DNA of 39,560 nucleotides from a virus, in IMG/VR virus record IMGVR_UViG_3300009177_000068, positions 1-39,560 of that record. One strand, given 5' to 3'. The stretch's first letter is position 1; each line of letters starts with the position of its first letter. Both the position numbers and the translations under genes were made by a program. Below, piece after piece: positions 7,032-14,211 of this stretch. The notes under the pieces are model-generated. The model saw only the letters and a program-made list of their open reading frames with translations, searched no databases and had not been told where the DNA came from.

Positions 7032-7484
7032 ATGAAGACCACCACTCTCCTGCTCGCCGCCGCTGTATCCGCTCTGGCTACCGCCGCGTCCGCCGCTCCG
7101 CTGGCCTATCCCGGCACCGCTTGGGGCACCGTCACCTATCCGTCGAGCGTCATCGGCCACAGCCCCGAGTCGAACGATCTGGTCTACCAAGGCCAAATCA
7201 CGCAGGGCGCCGATCTGGCCGTCGTGAACGGCTGGACCGTGGACACCTTCGGCCGCCTGAACTACACCATCGACACCAAGGGCGTGGACTGGAACAACAA
7301 GGTCCAGCCGTCGGTCGGCGTGAAGATCACCCGTCCCGTGAAGATCGGCGGCGCCACCGGCGTGCTCGATCTGGGCGTGGAAGCCGTCTACGAGCGTCGC
7401 TTCGGCACCGAGTTCAAGACCCCCGACCGCGACGGCGTCGGCGTGCGTGTGAGCGCGGGCTACTGGTTCGGCTGGGGCCACTAA
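7032..7484 (+). CDS. Exported (periplasmic or outer-membrane) protein with signal peptide
   Basis: 150 aa from ATG 7032 (AGAAGGAC upstream). Residues 1-22 are a classical Sec signal: MKTTTLLLAAAVSALATAAS ending A-S-A before APLAYPG. The mature part alternates polar and hydrophobic residues (VLDLGVEAVYERRF, GVGVRVSAGYWFGWGH) like a small beta-rich protein, and an aromatic-rich C-terminus is compatible with an outer-membrane beta-barrel. Family not recognised. Lies 34 bp after the glycosyltransferase. Confidence 0.7.
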   Translation: MKTTTLLLAAAVSALATAASAAPLAYPGTAWGTVTYPSSVIGHSPESNDLVYQGQITQGADLAVVNGWTVDTFGRLNYTIDTKGVDWNNKVQPSVGVKITRPVKIGGATGVLDLGVEAVYERRFGTEFKTPDRDGVGVRVSAGYWFGWGH

Positions 7485-7523
7485 GGTCCCCGCCAACTAG
7501 CAGCCACAGAAAGGAACACGCAC

Positions 7524-7742
7524 ATGTATGGTAACGTCACTGGCGGAAGTTCGCTGATCGTGAATCTCGCGATGCGCTTCCCGAAGACCGCCGCTGCTGT
7601 GGCCGCCACGGCGGCCGTGGTCGCGGTCGCCACTCCGGCGCAGGCTCCGGCCACTCCGGCTCCGGCCCCGGTCGCCCAAATCCAGCCGGTCGCGGCCAAG
7701 CCGCTTCCGGTCCTGCCCGCCCGCAAGCACATCTCGGGCTAA
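7524..7742 (+). CDS. Small Ala/Pro-rich exported or membrane-anchored peptide
   Basis: 72 aa, AAAGGA upstream of ATG 7524. A hydrophobic Ala/Val stretch at about 24-40 (AAAVAATAAVVAVATPAQA) could be a signal or anchor. It is followed by a Pro/Ala-rich tail with P-A-P repeats and a basic end (PARKHISG), typical of linkers that span the periplasm or cell wall. Function unknown; context suggests an envelope role. Confidence 0.6.
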   Translation: MYGNVTGGSSLIVNLAMRFPKTAAAVAATAAVVAVATPAQAPATPAPAPVAQIQPVAAKPLPVLPARKHISG

Positions 7743-7748
7743 GGCAAC

Positions 7749-8102
7749 ATGGTCGAAGTCGTCGTCCATCTGATTGCGGCTACGATCTGCTTTTCGGGAT
7801 CGTGTCACCCCGTCCTTGTGGGTGACACGACTCCGACTGGCACCTACGATCTGAAGCACTATGCGACCGCTGCTCCCGGCTACGGCGGGGACATTCTGGT
7901 CTACAAGGATGACGGCAGCGACCGCGTGTTCGCCGTCCACCGTGTCCTGAACATCAAGGGCGAAAATCGCCCGCAGCGTTTGCGGAGCAGCAACCCGTCC
8001 GACCGCCGCGCCGTGACGCATGGCTGCATCAACGTCGAGCCCATCGTCTATAAGCGTCTGACGGACTGCTGCTCGTCCGCGAAGCTGGTCATCACCCGAT
8101 AG
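7749..8102 (+). CDS. L,D-transpeptidase-like (YkuD-type) protein
   Basis: 117 aa. VTHGCINVEP at 89-98 matches the YkuD catalytic motif (S/T)HGCxN with Cys93 as nucleophile. His64 (FAVHRV) is a candidate for the upstream motif His, though about eight residues farther away than usual. TTPTGTYDLKHY at about 27-38 matches the substrate-side strand of the family. The hydrophobic first 16 residues may be an export signal, but no clear cleavage site is seen. The family cross-links peptidoglycan or attaches proteins to it, in the periplasm. Shorter than most full-length enzymes. It follows the Ala/Pro-rich peptide by 6 bp and converges directly on the next gene. Confidence 0.7.
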   Translation: MVEVVVHLIAATICFSGSCHPVLVGDTTPTGTYDLKHYATAAPGYGGDILVYKDDGSDRVFAVHRVLNIKGENRPQRLRSSNPSDRRAVTHGCINVEPIVYKRLTDCCSSAKLVITR

Positions 8103-9059
8103 CTACTTCGAAGAGACCTTGAACATTTTACCCCACAGGTCTTGCCGCAGGGGTTTCTTGGTTCCGAGTTCGAAGATGCCAGTCAATCGAAGTGGTGAAT
8201 CCGGGGCGAACACCACTTCATGCTCTTCGGGGAAAATGTAGTTCTGCGCTACGGTTTCTTCGATATTCACCTGACCTGACACTTCACCAACGAACAAGAC
8301 GTTCGGTTGCGCCATCAGGTCTGCGGTGTTGATGTCGGGGCGCAAGGCCCAGAAGAAACCTAGCGAGGCGCCGGGCGTCAATCGGGTGAGATCACTCTCG
8401 TCCAACTGCATGACGCGGTAGACGGTGAGCGCAGGCTGCTTAGCTAATTTTGTTGCGCTGTCGATCTCGATGTTCAGAAGTTCGTGCCAGATGCCGTCGT
8501 CATCATCGTCCTCGGGGAACGCGTTGAGCCCATCCTGTTCGTCGATCAACTGAATGATCCGGGGGATGTTGACTTCGATGAACGGAGCTTCCTCGTTCAG
8601 GTCATCGCCGCCGTAGGTCACGAACATCGCATCCTTGCCGGTGAACAGTTGGATGCCGTCGATGGTCGGATCGAGCGCGCGGACGAACTTGCCGATGTCG
8701 TCGAAGTCAACCACAAACTCGCGGTTGCTCGGATAGCCCAGCAAGCGTTGCGCGCCTTGCAGCCATATTTGGTAATCGTTCACTCCGTCGAAGCGCAGAG
8801 CGTTGTCGGGAAGATAGGCGCGCGGGATTTCGATGACGCGACCATAGGCGGCTGCGTCCTTCTTGTTGGCAGTGAAGTAGAGTCCCAGCCCATAGGTCGC
8901 CATGCCATGACCCGAATGTTCACTGACCCCGCGCCACAGGCGCGCGCTCGCCGGAAGCTTTACCCCATGCTTGCAGCGATGGTCGGAGAGGATTTGGGCG
9001 GCAAGCTCGGGAGGAATTTGTCTCTGAGCTTCAGCCAAAAGATTGATGAAATGACGCAC
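8103..9059 (-). CDS. ADP-ribosyltransferase-like protein with capsid-targeting-like N-terminus
   Basis: 318 aa from GTG 9059, 4 nt after a TAAATA box. N-terminus MRHFINLLAEAQ fits the T4 internal-protein targeting pattern with an L-A-E site. Two regions look like mono-ADP-ribosyltransferases. Region 1 (about 38-125) has LWRG with Arg43, then YGLGLYFTANKKDAAAYG (56-73), like the (H/Y)G..GLYFT....A..Y pattern. Region 2 (about 210-300) has VYRVMQ with Arg215, PGASLGFFWAL at the S-T-S position, and FPEEHEVVF with E279-H-E281 as an ExE-type motif. An acidic run (DDDDD near 184-188) separates them. T4 Alt is a packaged ADP-ribosyltransferase that modifies host RNA polymerase; a comparable injected role is inferred. 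Confidence 0.65.
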   Translation of the reverse strand: MRHFINLLAEAQRQIPPELAAQILSDHRCKHGVKLPASARLWRGVSEHSGHGMATYGLGLYFTANKKDAAAYGRVIEIPRAYLPDNALRFDGVNDYQIWLQGAQRLLGYPSNREFVVDFDDIGKFVRALDPTIDGIQLFTGKDAMFVTYGGDDLNEEAPFIEVNIPRIIQLIDEQDGLNAFPEDDDDDGIWHELLNIEIDSATKLAKQPALTVYRVMQLDESDLTRLTPGASLGFFWALRPDINTADLMAQPNVLFVGEVSGQVNIEETVAQNYIFPEEHEVVFAPDSPLRLTGIFELGTKKPLRQDLWGKMFKVSSK

Positions 9060-9063
9060 CCAT

Positions 9064-9071
9064 TATTTAGG
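9064..9071 (-). promoter_or_regulatory. T4-type late promoter box (CCTAAATA), 4 nt before GTG 9059
   Basis: Reverse strand; the TAA stop of the deoxyribosyltransferase-like gene is part of the box. ATGG follows, then GTGCGTCAT. Confidence 0.5.
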
Positions 9072-9684
9072 TGCGCTTCATGGCCGCCATCAGAAGTTCT
9101 TCCAGATCGTGGAAGACCGGTGTGTTGTATCGCCGGGCCAGAGCTTCGAGATATTTCGTCTTCGGAGACCCGGCCGGGAAGCCCAAGATTGCCTTGCCGG
9201 ACGCGACCGACAGGCCGAACTCGACGTTGGTCGTGAAGGCGGGCATATCGACAAGGTCCCTCGGAACCCAGAAGACAATCGCGCTGGCGCGATCCAGTCC
9301 GGCCCACTCCCATTCGATCTGGCCATCGTAGTTGTCATGGCTCGCCCAATCCGGTTGCTCGGGCACCAAGACCGTTCCCGCAAAGCGATGCTGGTTGAGG
9401 ATCGCCAGCGCACGCGGGCGCCACGACGGCACGTCTTGGCTGCGCGGGGTGGGACCGGCCAAGAAGATGACCTTGGGAAGCTCCTGAAGGGCGTAGACGA
9501 CGTTCATGCCCAGATTGCTGTCCGTGGGCACATACGGCGCGACATCGGCCTCAGCGGGCTCCGCAGAGGCTTTGTGGCACATTCCACCGCACCATTCGCT
9601 GACTTCGCATGACCACTTCGATGGACAGTTCGGACTAGCCTTGAACGCACCACCAATCGGTTGGCTTTCACGCAGGTCGCCCAT
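9067..9684 (-). CDS. Nucleoside 2-deoxyribosyltransferase-like protein
   Basis: 205 aa. From about residue 70: KVIFLAGPTPR, SWRPRALAIL, GTVLVPEQ, YDGQIEWEWAGLDRASAIVFW and TTNVEFGLSVASGKAILGFP follow the nucleoside 2-deoxyribosyltransferase-like pattern (Rossmann-like fold, GP loop, D..D, E-x-G). Such enzymes move deoxyribose between bases or hydrolyse the glycosidic bond and may serve nucleotide salvage. The N-terminal 65 residues are unrelated and contain three Cys in CEVSEWCGGMC. ATG 9684 has no good Shine-Dalgarno sequence; an internal Met about 10 residues before KVIFLAG is an alternative start. Confidence 0.65.
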   Translation of the reverse strand: MGDLRESQPIGGAFKASPNCPSKWSCEVSEWCGGMCHKASAEPAEADVAPYVPTDSNLGMNVVYALQELPKVIFLAGPTPRSQDVPSWRPRALAILNQHRFAGTVLVPEQPDWASHDNYDGQIEWEWAGLDRASAIVFWVPRDLVDMPAFTTNVEFGLSVASGKAILGFPAGSPKTKYLEALARRYNTPVFHDLEELLMAAMKRT

Positions 9685-9828
9685 TTTAGCGAGTGCTCCG
9701 AGGATCGTTGGGAAGCGGACGGTTCGATGTCCGGGTGGGAGTGGGCCGCCCAGTCGAACGCGGGTCGGACATGCCGGGGCGGGGAGCGAGCGGGATGGGT
9801 CGGTTGATTCTCATCCCTATCGTATAAC
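9685..9828. other. Intergenic gap without visible gene
   Basis: 144 bp, G/C-rich at its centre, between two reverse-strand genes. No ORF, repeat or convincing hairpin seen. Confidence 0.5.
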
Positions 9829-10212
9829 CTACTGTTTGAGCTTCGGCACTATGTATCGGTCAATGATCGCGTCGGCTTCAGCCAATTTGTGTGCGATCTG
9901 TGTGGGGCTGCTTTCCATCGTGGTCAAAAGTTCATCAGCATCCCACGGCTGAACGTCAGACGTGAAGATGTCCACTTGTTTCTGTGGGCCGAGAATGTCG
10001 ATCTCCCGGCCGTCGGGCATCACGCAATATGCATGGGCCACATAGTCACCATGCTCCGCATCGCGATGCATTTGCGCCATGATCGGCCAGCCGAAGCGAC
10101 GGTTCATCGCGACGGCCAACCACATACAGTCGCCGTGGGAGTATTGCTCCACAATGTGTTCAGGCACACCCCGAAGCTCTGCTTCTAGAATGGCCATCCA
10201 GTGCCGCATCAT
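9829..10212 (-). CDS. Papain-like cysteine protease candidate with capsid-targeting-like N-terminus
   Basis: 127 aa from ATG 10212 or 126 aa from the adjacent ATG 10209 (MRHWMAILEAEL). The frame is open further upstream, but that part is shadow of the divergent gene. A TAAATA box ends 5 nt before ATG 10212. Numbered from 10209, HGDCMWLAVAMNRRFG places Cys28 at the start of a helix, then VAHAYCVMPDGREIDILG gives His59 and Asp71. C-helix, then H, then D is the order of papain-like and transglutaminase-like folds; protease activity is an inference. The N-terminus includes I-L-E, usable by a T4-type prohead protease. Confidence 0.6.
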   Translation of the reverse strand: MMRHWMAILEAELRGVPEHIVEQYSHGDCMWLAVAMNRRFGWPIMAQMHRDAEHGDYVAHAYCVMPDGREIDILGPQKQVDIFTSDVQPWDADELLTTMESSPTQIAHKLAEADAIIDRYIVPKLKQ

Positions 10213-10217
10213 GAGAG

Positions 10218-10225
10218 TATTTATG
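10218..10225 (-). promoter_or_regulatory. T4-type late promoter box (CATAAATA), 5 nt before ATG 10212
   Basis: Reverse strand CATAAATAC then TCTC and tandem ATGATG. No Shine-Dalgarno sequence. Confidence 0.55.
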
Positions 10226-10270
10226 GATGCGATACTTGACATGGCTCTGCCATTGCGGCAAGCCAACACC

Positions 10271-10600
10271 ATGACCAAATCCACCACCCCGATTGCCTTT
10301 GGCGGCCACCTCACGACTGAGGAAGAGGACGACAACAGCGTTCGTCTGCGCGAAGCCGTTATCATCGGTGGTCCGGCCACGCTTCGGAGCGTCGCGGCGT
10401 TCCTGACGTGGTGCGCCGACCAGATCGACAGCGGGAACGAACAGGATCACTACCACTGGGGCGGCGATGGCACGCCGCAGGCCCCCGAACTCGTGGTGGT
10501 CACTGACGCGGCCGTGCGTGAACGCTATGAGGACATCGCCTTCCACGACAAGTCCAAGGCCGAAGCCTACAAGGAAGAGAACGCCCAATTCTTTAGTTGA
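10271..10600 (+). CDS. Hypothetical acidic protein
   Basis: 109 aa from ATG 10271 (MTKSTTPIAFGG...). In-frame ATGs at 10226 and 10241 are alternatives, but they precede an unlikely leader and overlap the divergent promoter region; no start has a clear Shine-Dalgarno site. The sequence has an acidic N-terminal stretch (TTEEEDDN), a helix with LRSVAAFLTWCADQID, and a charged C-terminus (DKSKAEAYKEENAQFF). The family is not recognised. Confidence 0.6.
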   Translation: MTKSTTPIAFGGHLTTEEEDDNSVRLREAVIIGGPATLRSVAAFLTWCADQIDSGNEQDHYHWGGDGTPQAPELVVVTDAAVRERYEDIAFHDKSKAEAYKEENAQFFS

Positions 10601-10654
10601 CCAGTTCAGAACTCGTGAGACACTCAGCTTAAGAGTTTCACAGGAGACCTGCAC

Positions 10655-10834
10655 ATGGCCACCAAGACCGCTCGCAAGCCCAAGCCCGTCAAGGTCGAAG
10701 AGATCGACGCCGACACTTGGGCGGAAAGCGGTGGCACGGCTGGCATGTTCGGCAAGCTCTGGAAGCAAGGTCGCCTGAAGATCGTCCCGACGCCGGACGA
10801 CTATTCGCAGATCATCCCCGAGTCCTTCCGATGA
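10655..10834 (+). CDS. Small basic-N-terminal protein
   Basis: 59 aa, MATKTARKPKPVKVEEIDAD..., strong AGGAG about 10 nt before ATG 10655. Lys/Arg/Pro-rich first 15 residues, then GGTAGMFGKLWKQGRLKIVP. TGA overlaps the next ATG (ATGA). Function unknown. The leader contains TTAAGAGTTTC, also seen before gp46. Confidence 0.65.
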   Translation: MATKTARKPKPVKVEEIDADTWAESGGTAGMFGKLWKQGRLKIVPTPDDYSQIIPESFR

Positions 10835-11136
10835 CCGATTTCGTCCGCAACGACGACGGGTCCTACAGCTTCGGTGTCTGGCAGATCGTGCCGGATGCCG
10901 GGGGCCGCGTTTACGCGGATCAGGCCGCCAAAGCCAAGACGCGTGAGTGGTGGATCGGTAAGAACGACGACACCACGACTGGCGATGCTTGGATTCGCCA
11001 TACGACCAAGACGCTCGCCGAAGCCCGCGAGTGGGTTCTCACCAAGGCGCTGGCGGATGCCGAGACGCTGATCGACATGTTCGATGCCGATCTGGTGAGT
11101 AAGTTCCGCTATCTGATTTGGCAGACGGAAAACTGA
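10831..11136 (+). CDS. Hypothetical protein
   Basis: 101 aa from ATG 10831 (ATGA overlap with the previous gene). MTDFVRNDDGSYSFGVWQIV... looks like beta strands followed by a long helix (TLAEAREWVLTKALADAETL) and ends KFRYLIWQTEN. No family recognised. The stop overlaps the next start as TGATG. Confidence 0.65.
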   Translation: MTDFVRNDDGSYSFGVWQIVPDAGGRVYADQAAKAKTREWWIGKNDDTTTGDAWIRHTTKTLAEAREWVLTKALADAETLIDMFDADLVSKFRYLIWQTEN

Positions 11137-11543
11137 TGGTCGCCATCGCTGCCAAAGACGTAGCCGCCATCTACAACCACGTCTGGGATCACCGGGGTCA
11201 AACTACCACGGTCGCCGGGTTGACGCTCGTTGCGACGCGCCCGAATGCGTTCCGGCTGGTCCGCCAGAAGGGACCATTTCTGGATGAAATTTGGCGGCTG
11301 GAATTCGTCCTCAAGAACGATCACTGGGTCGGCCCGACTGGCGCGATGCGCGAGGGTGAAATCCTGTTCCGTGACTATCACCCGAACACGCACGGGGGTG
11401 GCTGGGGCGCCGTGGACTTCAAGGACTACCAGCGCTGCGGCAAATTCCAGATCAAGAAGGTGAGCGGCGATCTGACTCAGTTCCAAAAGGATTGGGTGAT
11501 GCTGCTCATGTTCCAGCACGAGTTCACGGAAGCCGCCGACTAG
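11136..11543 (+). CDS. Hypothetical protein
   Basis: 135 aa from ATG 11136, overlapping the previous TGA. Mixed alpha/beta sequence with LVATRPNAFRLVRQKGP and a glycine-rich THGGGWGAVDFKDYQ stretch; helical, hydrophobic C-terminus (WVMLLMFQHEF). Not recognised. Its stop overlaps the convergent reverse gene by 4 bp, leaving no room for a terminator. Confidence 0.65.
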   Translation: MVAIAAKDVAAIYNHVWDHRGQTTTVAGLTLVATRPNAFRLVRQKGPFLDEIWRLEFVLKNDHWVGPTGAMREGEILFRDYHPNTHGGGWGAVDFKDYQRCGKFQIKKVSGDLTQFQKDWVMLLMFQHEFTEAAD

Positions 11544-12001
11544 ACTTTCAGCTTGCCCCGCTTGAGGCGAGTGCCTTCGAGTTCAAATAGGCAGAGCACC
11601 GCTTCCCTATCGGTGGCGATCATTCCGTATTCCCAGTCATACTTGTTCCACGGGATGGTGATGATGTGCGTCACCCGATCCTCTTCCCATTCGCTATAGC
11701 CTATGAGCTTGCCCGACGCCCGGAGACGGCCCTCCAAGGCATAGCTCATCTCGAACACGGCGTGATCGAGCGGGAAAGAGGTGTGGACGGAATACAAAAT
11801 CTGATTGAGGGAGCCATTAGCGTGATGGCTGAGCACCCCAAACATGATTCCGGCCGAGCCGTTCCCGCCGCTGTCGAGTGGACTGCAATGACCCGAAACA
11901 CGGATCGGTTCATCTGTTTCTAGGCACAGGCGCTCGGCCTCTGCGATGGCGGCTTCGAATTCTTCGAGGGTCGCGGTGGAGATGCTGGTCGTATAAAGCA
12001 T
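11540..12001 (-). CDS. Hypothetical protein behind a late box
   Basis: 153 aa from ATG 12001 (MLYTTSISTATLEEFEAAIA...). This start is chosen because TAAATA ends exactly 4 nt upstream; the frame is open to 12061 but the longer version would contain the promoter. Alpha/beta sequence with a Gly/Ser loop (PLDSGGNGSAG) and a charged, strand-like C-terminus ending KRGKLKV. Family not recognised. Confidence 0.65.
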   Translation of the reverse strand: MLYTTSISTATLEEFEAAIAEAERLCLETDEPIRVSGHCSPLDSGGNGSAGIMFGVLSHHANGSLNQILYSVHTSFPLDHAVFEMSYALEGRLRASGKLIGYSEWEEDRVTHIITIPWNKYDWEYGMIATDREAVLCLFELEGTRLKRGKLKV

Positions 12002-12005
12002 CTTA

Positions 12006-12013
12006 TATTTATG
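12006..12013 (-). promoter_or_regulatory. T4-type late promoter box (CATAAATA), 4 nt before ATG 12001
   Basis: Reverse strand CATAAATA-TAAG-ATG; no Shine-Dalgarno sequence in between. Confidence 0.55.
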
Positions 12014-12050
12014 GTTGACCAATTCCACGAATTCATAGAAAGCTCCACCG

Positions 12051-12251
12051 ATGGAACCCAAACTGACCGTGAAATTTTTCGTGTCGGCCTACGACGAGAG
12101 CGGCTACGGAGAAAACTGCTCTCGGGAGTTCGACAACGGCAACGAGGCGGTCAAGTATGCCGAATCCTTGGAGGCACGTTTCCATGCCTCCGTGTCGAAG
12201 CGGATCACGATGGAGCCGATGAGCATCCACGTTTGGCCCCCGAGGGACTAA
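12051..12251 (+). CDS. Small hypothetical protein
   Basis: 66 aa, MEPKLTVKFFVSAYDESGYG..., one strand-rich half and one helix (NEAVKYAESLEARF) before VSKRITMEP. Divergent from the 12001 gene. A weak TTGACC (12015-12020) with TAGAAA 15 bp later could drive it almost leaderless. No Shine-Dalgarno sequence. Confidence 0.55.
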   Translation: MEPKLTVKFFVSAYDESGYGENCSREFDNGNEAVKYAESLEARFHASVSKRITMEPMSIHVWPPRD

Positions 12252-12252
12252 C

Positions 12253-14211
12253 TCACTGCAAGTAGAACGAGTGTGACTTCGTCGGGTGACCGACGCTGGT
12301 GACGAACTTGTTCGGAGTGGCCCACGACGGTGTGGCCGCCGACGGGTTCACATACTGCGTGCAGCGCTTGTTGGCCTTGATCGGCGCCACGGCGCTGCTG
12401 CACGGGAAGGTGCCAGCCAGCAGCCTCGACGCGATGTCGTGACAGTGCGCCCATTCCTTGCTGCCCTGCGACGCCTTGATCTTCTCGATGCCACGCTTCT
12501 CGCCAGAGGCGAAGAGCGCTTTGCTCACCGTGAGATGGCCGCCGCTGCGGCTTGCGCCGCCGCCCACGTCGAGTGAGCGACCGTTGGTGGACCAGAAATA
12601 CGAGAACGCCGCATAGGCCAACACATACTTCTTGATGCCCGACCAATCGTCATTCCTGACATTGCCGCCAAAACCGGTGGCGACGCGGTTGATGACCACC
12701 TGACCAACCGCCGATAGCATGTCGTCGCCAAGGCCGCCTGCTTCGGTGAGCAGGCAAACCGTCAGCCACGTCACATCATCATCGGTGATATCCTGCAACG
12801 CGGCTTCGTTCGGAACCACCGACGAATTCGTCACAGAGTTCGCGTCGTCCGTGGACGCAAATTCGTCCGAGCCCTTCAGGTCAGGCTTGTTCGAAGCGTC
12901 GGTGCTGCTGTTCGCGTTGGTGGACGCACCGTTCTTCGGGTGGTGCTGGTAAGGCTCGTGCGTCGGCATACGACGCGTGATCGTCTTGCGGGTGCTCTGA
13001 TCGTAGCAGGGAGCCTCGCCATTGACCTCGGGTAGATCGCGCGGCTTCTCCACCTTGGCGGCCGGAGGATTGGCGGCCGGAGCACCGGTCGAGGAATTGT
13101 CGTGGATGACGGAGGCCGAGCGAATGTTTGCACCAGCCGACGCCGACGTGATGTCGCCACCGGCGCCCAGACGCAGAGTGCCCACGGCGCCGAGAATGAT
13201 GTTGCCGCCTGCGCGGGTGGACGACGTGCCACCGAAGTCGAGCACGAGATCACCGTTGCCCGCAATGTTGGTGTGGTGTGCGCTCTGGATGGTGAGGTTG
13301 CCGCCCGCGCGTAGATTCAGGTTGCCATCGGCCTCGATGTTGAGCGAGCCGTCCGCATGGAGGTTCAGCGAACCTTCCGACCGCAGGCTGACCGAGCCCT
13401 TGCTGTAAACGTCAACGCCCTTGTCGGAGATTTCGACCCACGAGTTGCCGTCCTTCGAGTTGATGTAGACGAAACCGTTGGTCTCGTTGATGAGGACTTG
13501 CGCACCGCTGCGCGTGCGCATCCGAATGAATTCATTGAGCGGATTGTCATCGACATAGACTTGGTTGCCACGCGGGGTGGACCAGCCGTAGACCTTCGAC
13601 GGAGCTTCCCGGCGGGCGCTCGACGTGGACGGCCCGCGCTCGGGGTCGCTGAACAATCCCTGCTGCGACAGACCATTCGCCAGCGGCGTGTAGGCGGCGC
13701 GCTTGGGGTTGTCCGGGTTCTCCTTGGACCACTTGTTGTATTCCGCCACCGGGGGCAGGCTCGAACAATAGTTGCCGTCCTCTGTGGGCGTGCCCACGGC
13801 GATGCCGGGGACCATGTGGTTCATGTTCTGCTGGTAAATGCAGGCGAACCAGAAGCCCAACGCGGTGTCGCCATTGGCGAAACAGACGAGCACTTGGTTT
13901 TCGAGATCGGGCGGGTTCATCCAGAAGCCATAGGACTGCTGGGTGCCGTCGAGGGCCTTCGAATTTTCGACTAGGGCATTGGGGTTGGTCACCCCGGCGA
14001 ACGGGCTCGCATAGCTGACGGTGAACCAGCTTTTCGGATCGTTCGGGTTGCCGCCGATCTCGGGAATCCAGACGGCCAGACGACCCATGCGCTGACCATC
14101 GTCGTTGCGCTTGACGACGCCGACATAGATGTTGCTGTCCCGCACGCGACCCATGTGGGAGTCGCGACGGTAGCCATTGGGGACACGAGTGACGTTGTAG
14201 TTCGGCTTCAT
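12253..14211 (-). CDS. 5: Baseplate central spike gp5 with C-terminal cell-wall hydrolase domain
   Basis: 652 aa, last gene of the baseplate operon, ATGA-coupled to the hub gene. The N-terminal OB-fold region (about 25-165: VGVVKRNDDGQRMGRLAVWIPE, KSWFTVSYASPFAG) matches T4 gp5. Residues about 260-340 contain eight-residue repeats (GSVSLRSE, GSLNLHAD, GSLNIEAD, GNLNLRAG), the triple beta-helix spike. From about 477 to the end, VTWLTVCLLTEAGGLGDDML and AVGQVVINRV match SleB/CwlJ-type hydrolases with the Glu of LTEAGG as likely catalyst. T4 gp5 instead has a lysozyme domain between OB and helix, so the enzyme here differs in both family and position. It should puncture the outer membrane and cut peptidoglycan during entry. 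Confidence 0.85.
   Translation of the reverse strand: MKPNYNVTRVPNGYRRDSHMGRVRDSNIYVGVVKRNDDGQRMGRLAVWIPEIGGNPNDPKSWFTVSYASPFAGVTNPNALVENSKALDGTQQSYGFWMNPPDLENQVLVCFANGDTALGFWFACIYQQNMNHMVPGIAVGTPTEDGNYCSSLPPVAEYNKWSKENPDNPKRAAYTPLANGLSQQGLFSDPERGPSTSSARREAPSKVYGWSTPRGNQVYVDDNPLNEFIRMRTRSGAQVLINETNGFVYINSKDGNSWVEISDKGVDVYSKGSVSLRSEGSLNLHADGSLNIEADGNLNLRAGGNLTIQSAHHTNIAGNGDLVLDFGGTSSTRAGGNIILGAVGTLRLGAGGDITSASAGANIRSASVIHDNSSTGAPAANPPAAKVEKPRDLPEVNGEAPCYDQSTRKTITRRMPTHEPYQHHPKNGASTNANSSTDASNKPDLKGSDEFASTDDANSVTNSSVVPNEAALQDITDDDVTWLTVCLLTEAGGLGDDMLSAVGQVVINRVATGFGGNVRNDDWSGIKKYVLAYAAFSYFWSTNGRSLDVGGGASRSGGHLTVSKALFASGEKRGIEKIKASQGSKEWAHCHDIASRLLAGTFPCSSAVAPIKANKRCTQYVNPSAATPSWATPNKFVTSVGHPTKSHSFYLQ

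Noticed and set aside
10213-10380. N-terminal extension of the papain-like candidate
   Set aside because: Low-complexity Ser/Arg sequence lying antisense to the 10271 gene; the TAAATA box and MRHW start mark the true beginning.
10597-10624. TTGACC...GACACT as promoter for the 10655 gene
   Set aside because: The -10 position is not TA-rich; coincidental match more likely.
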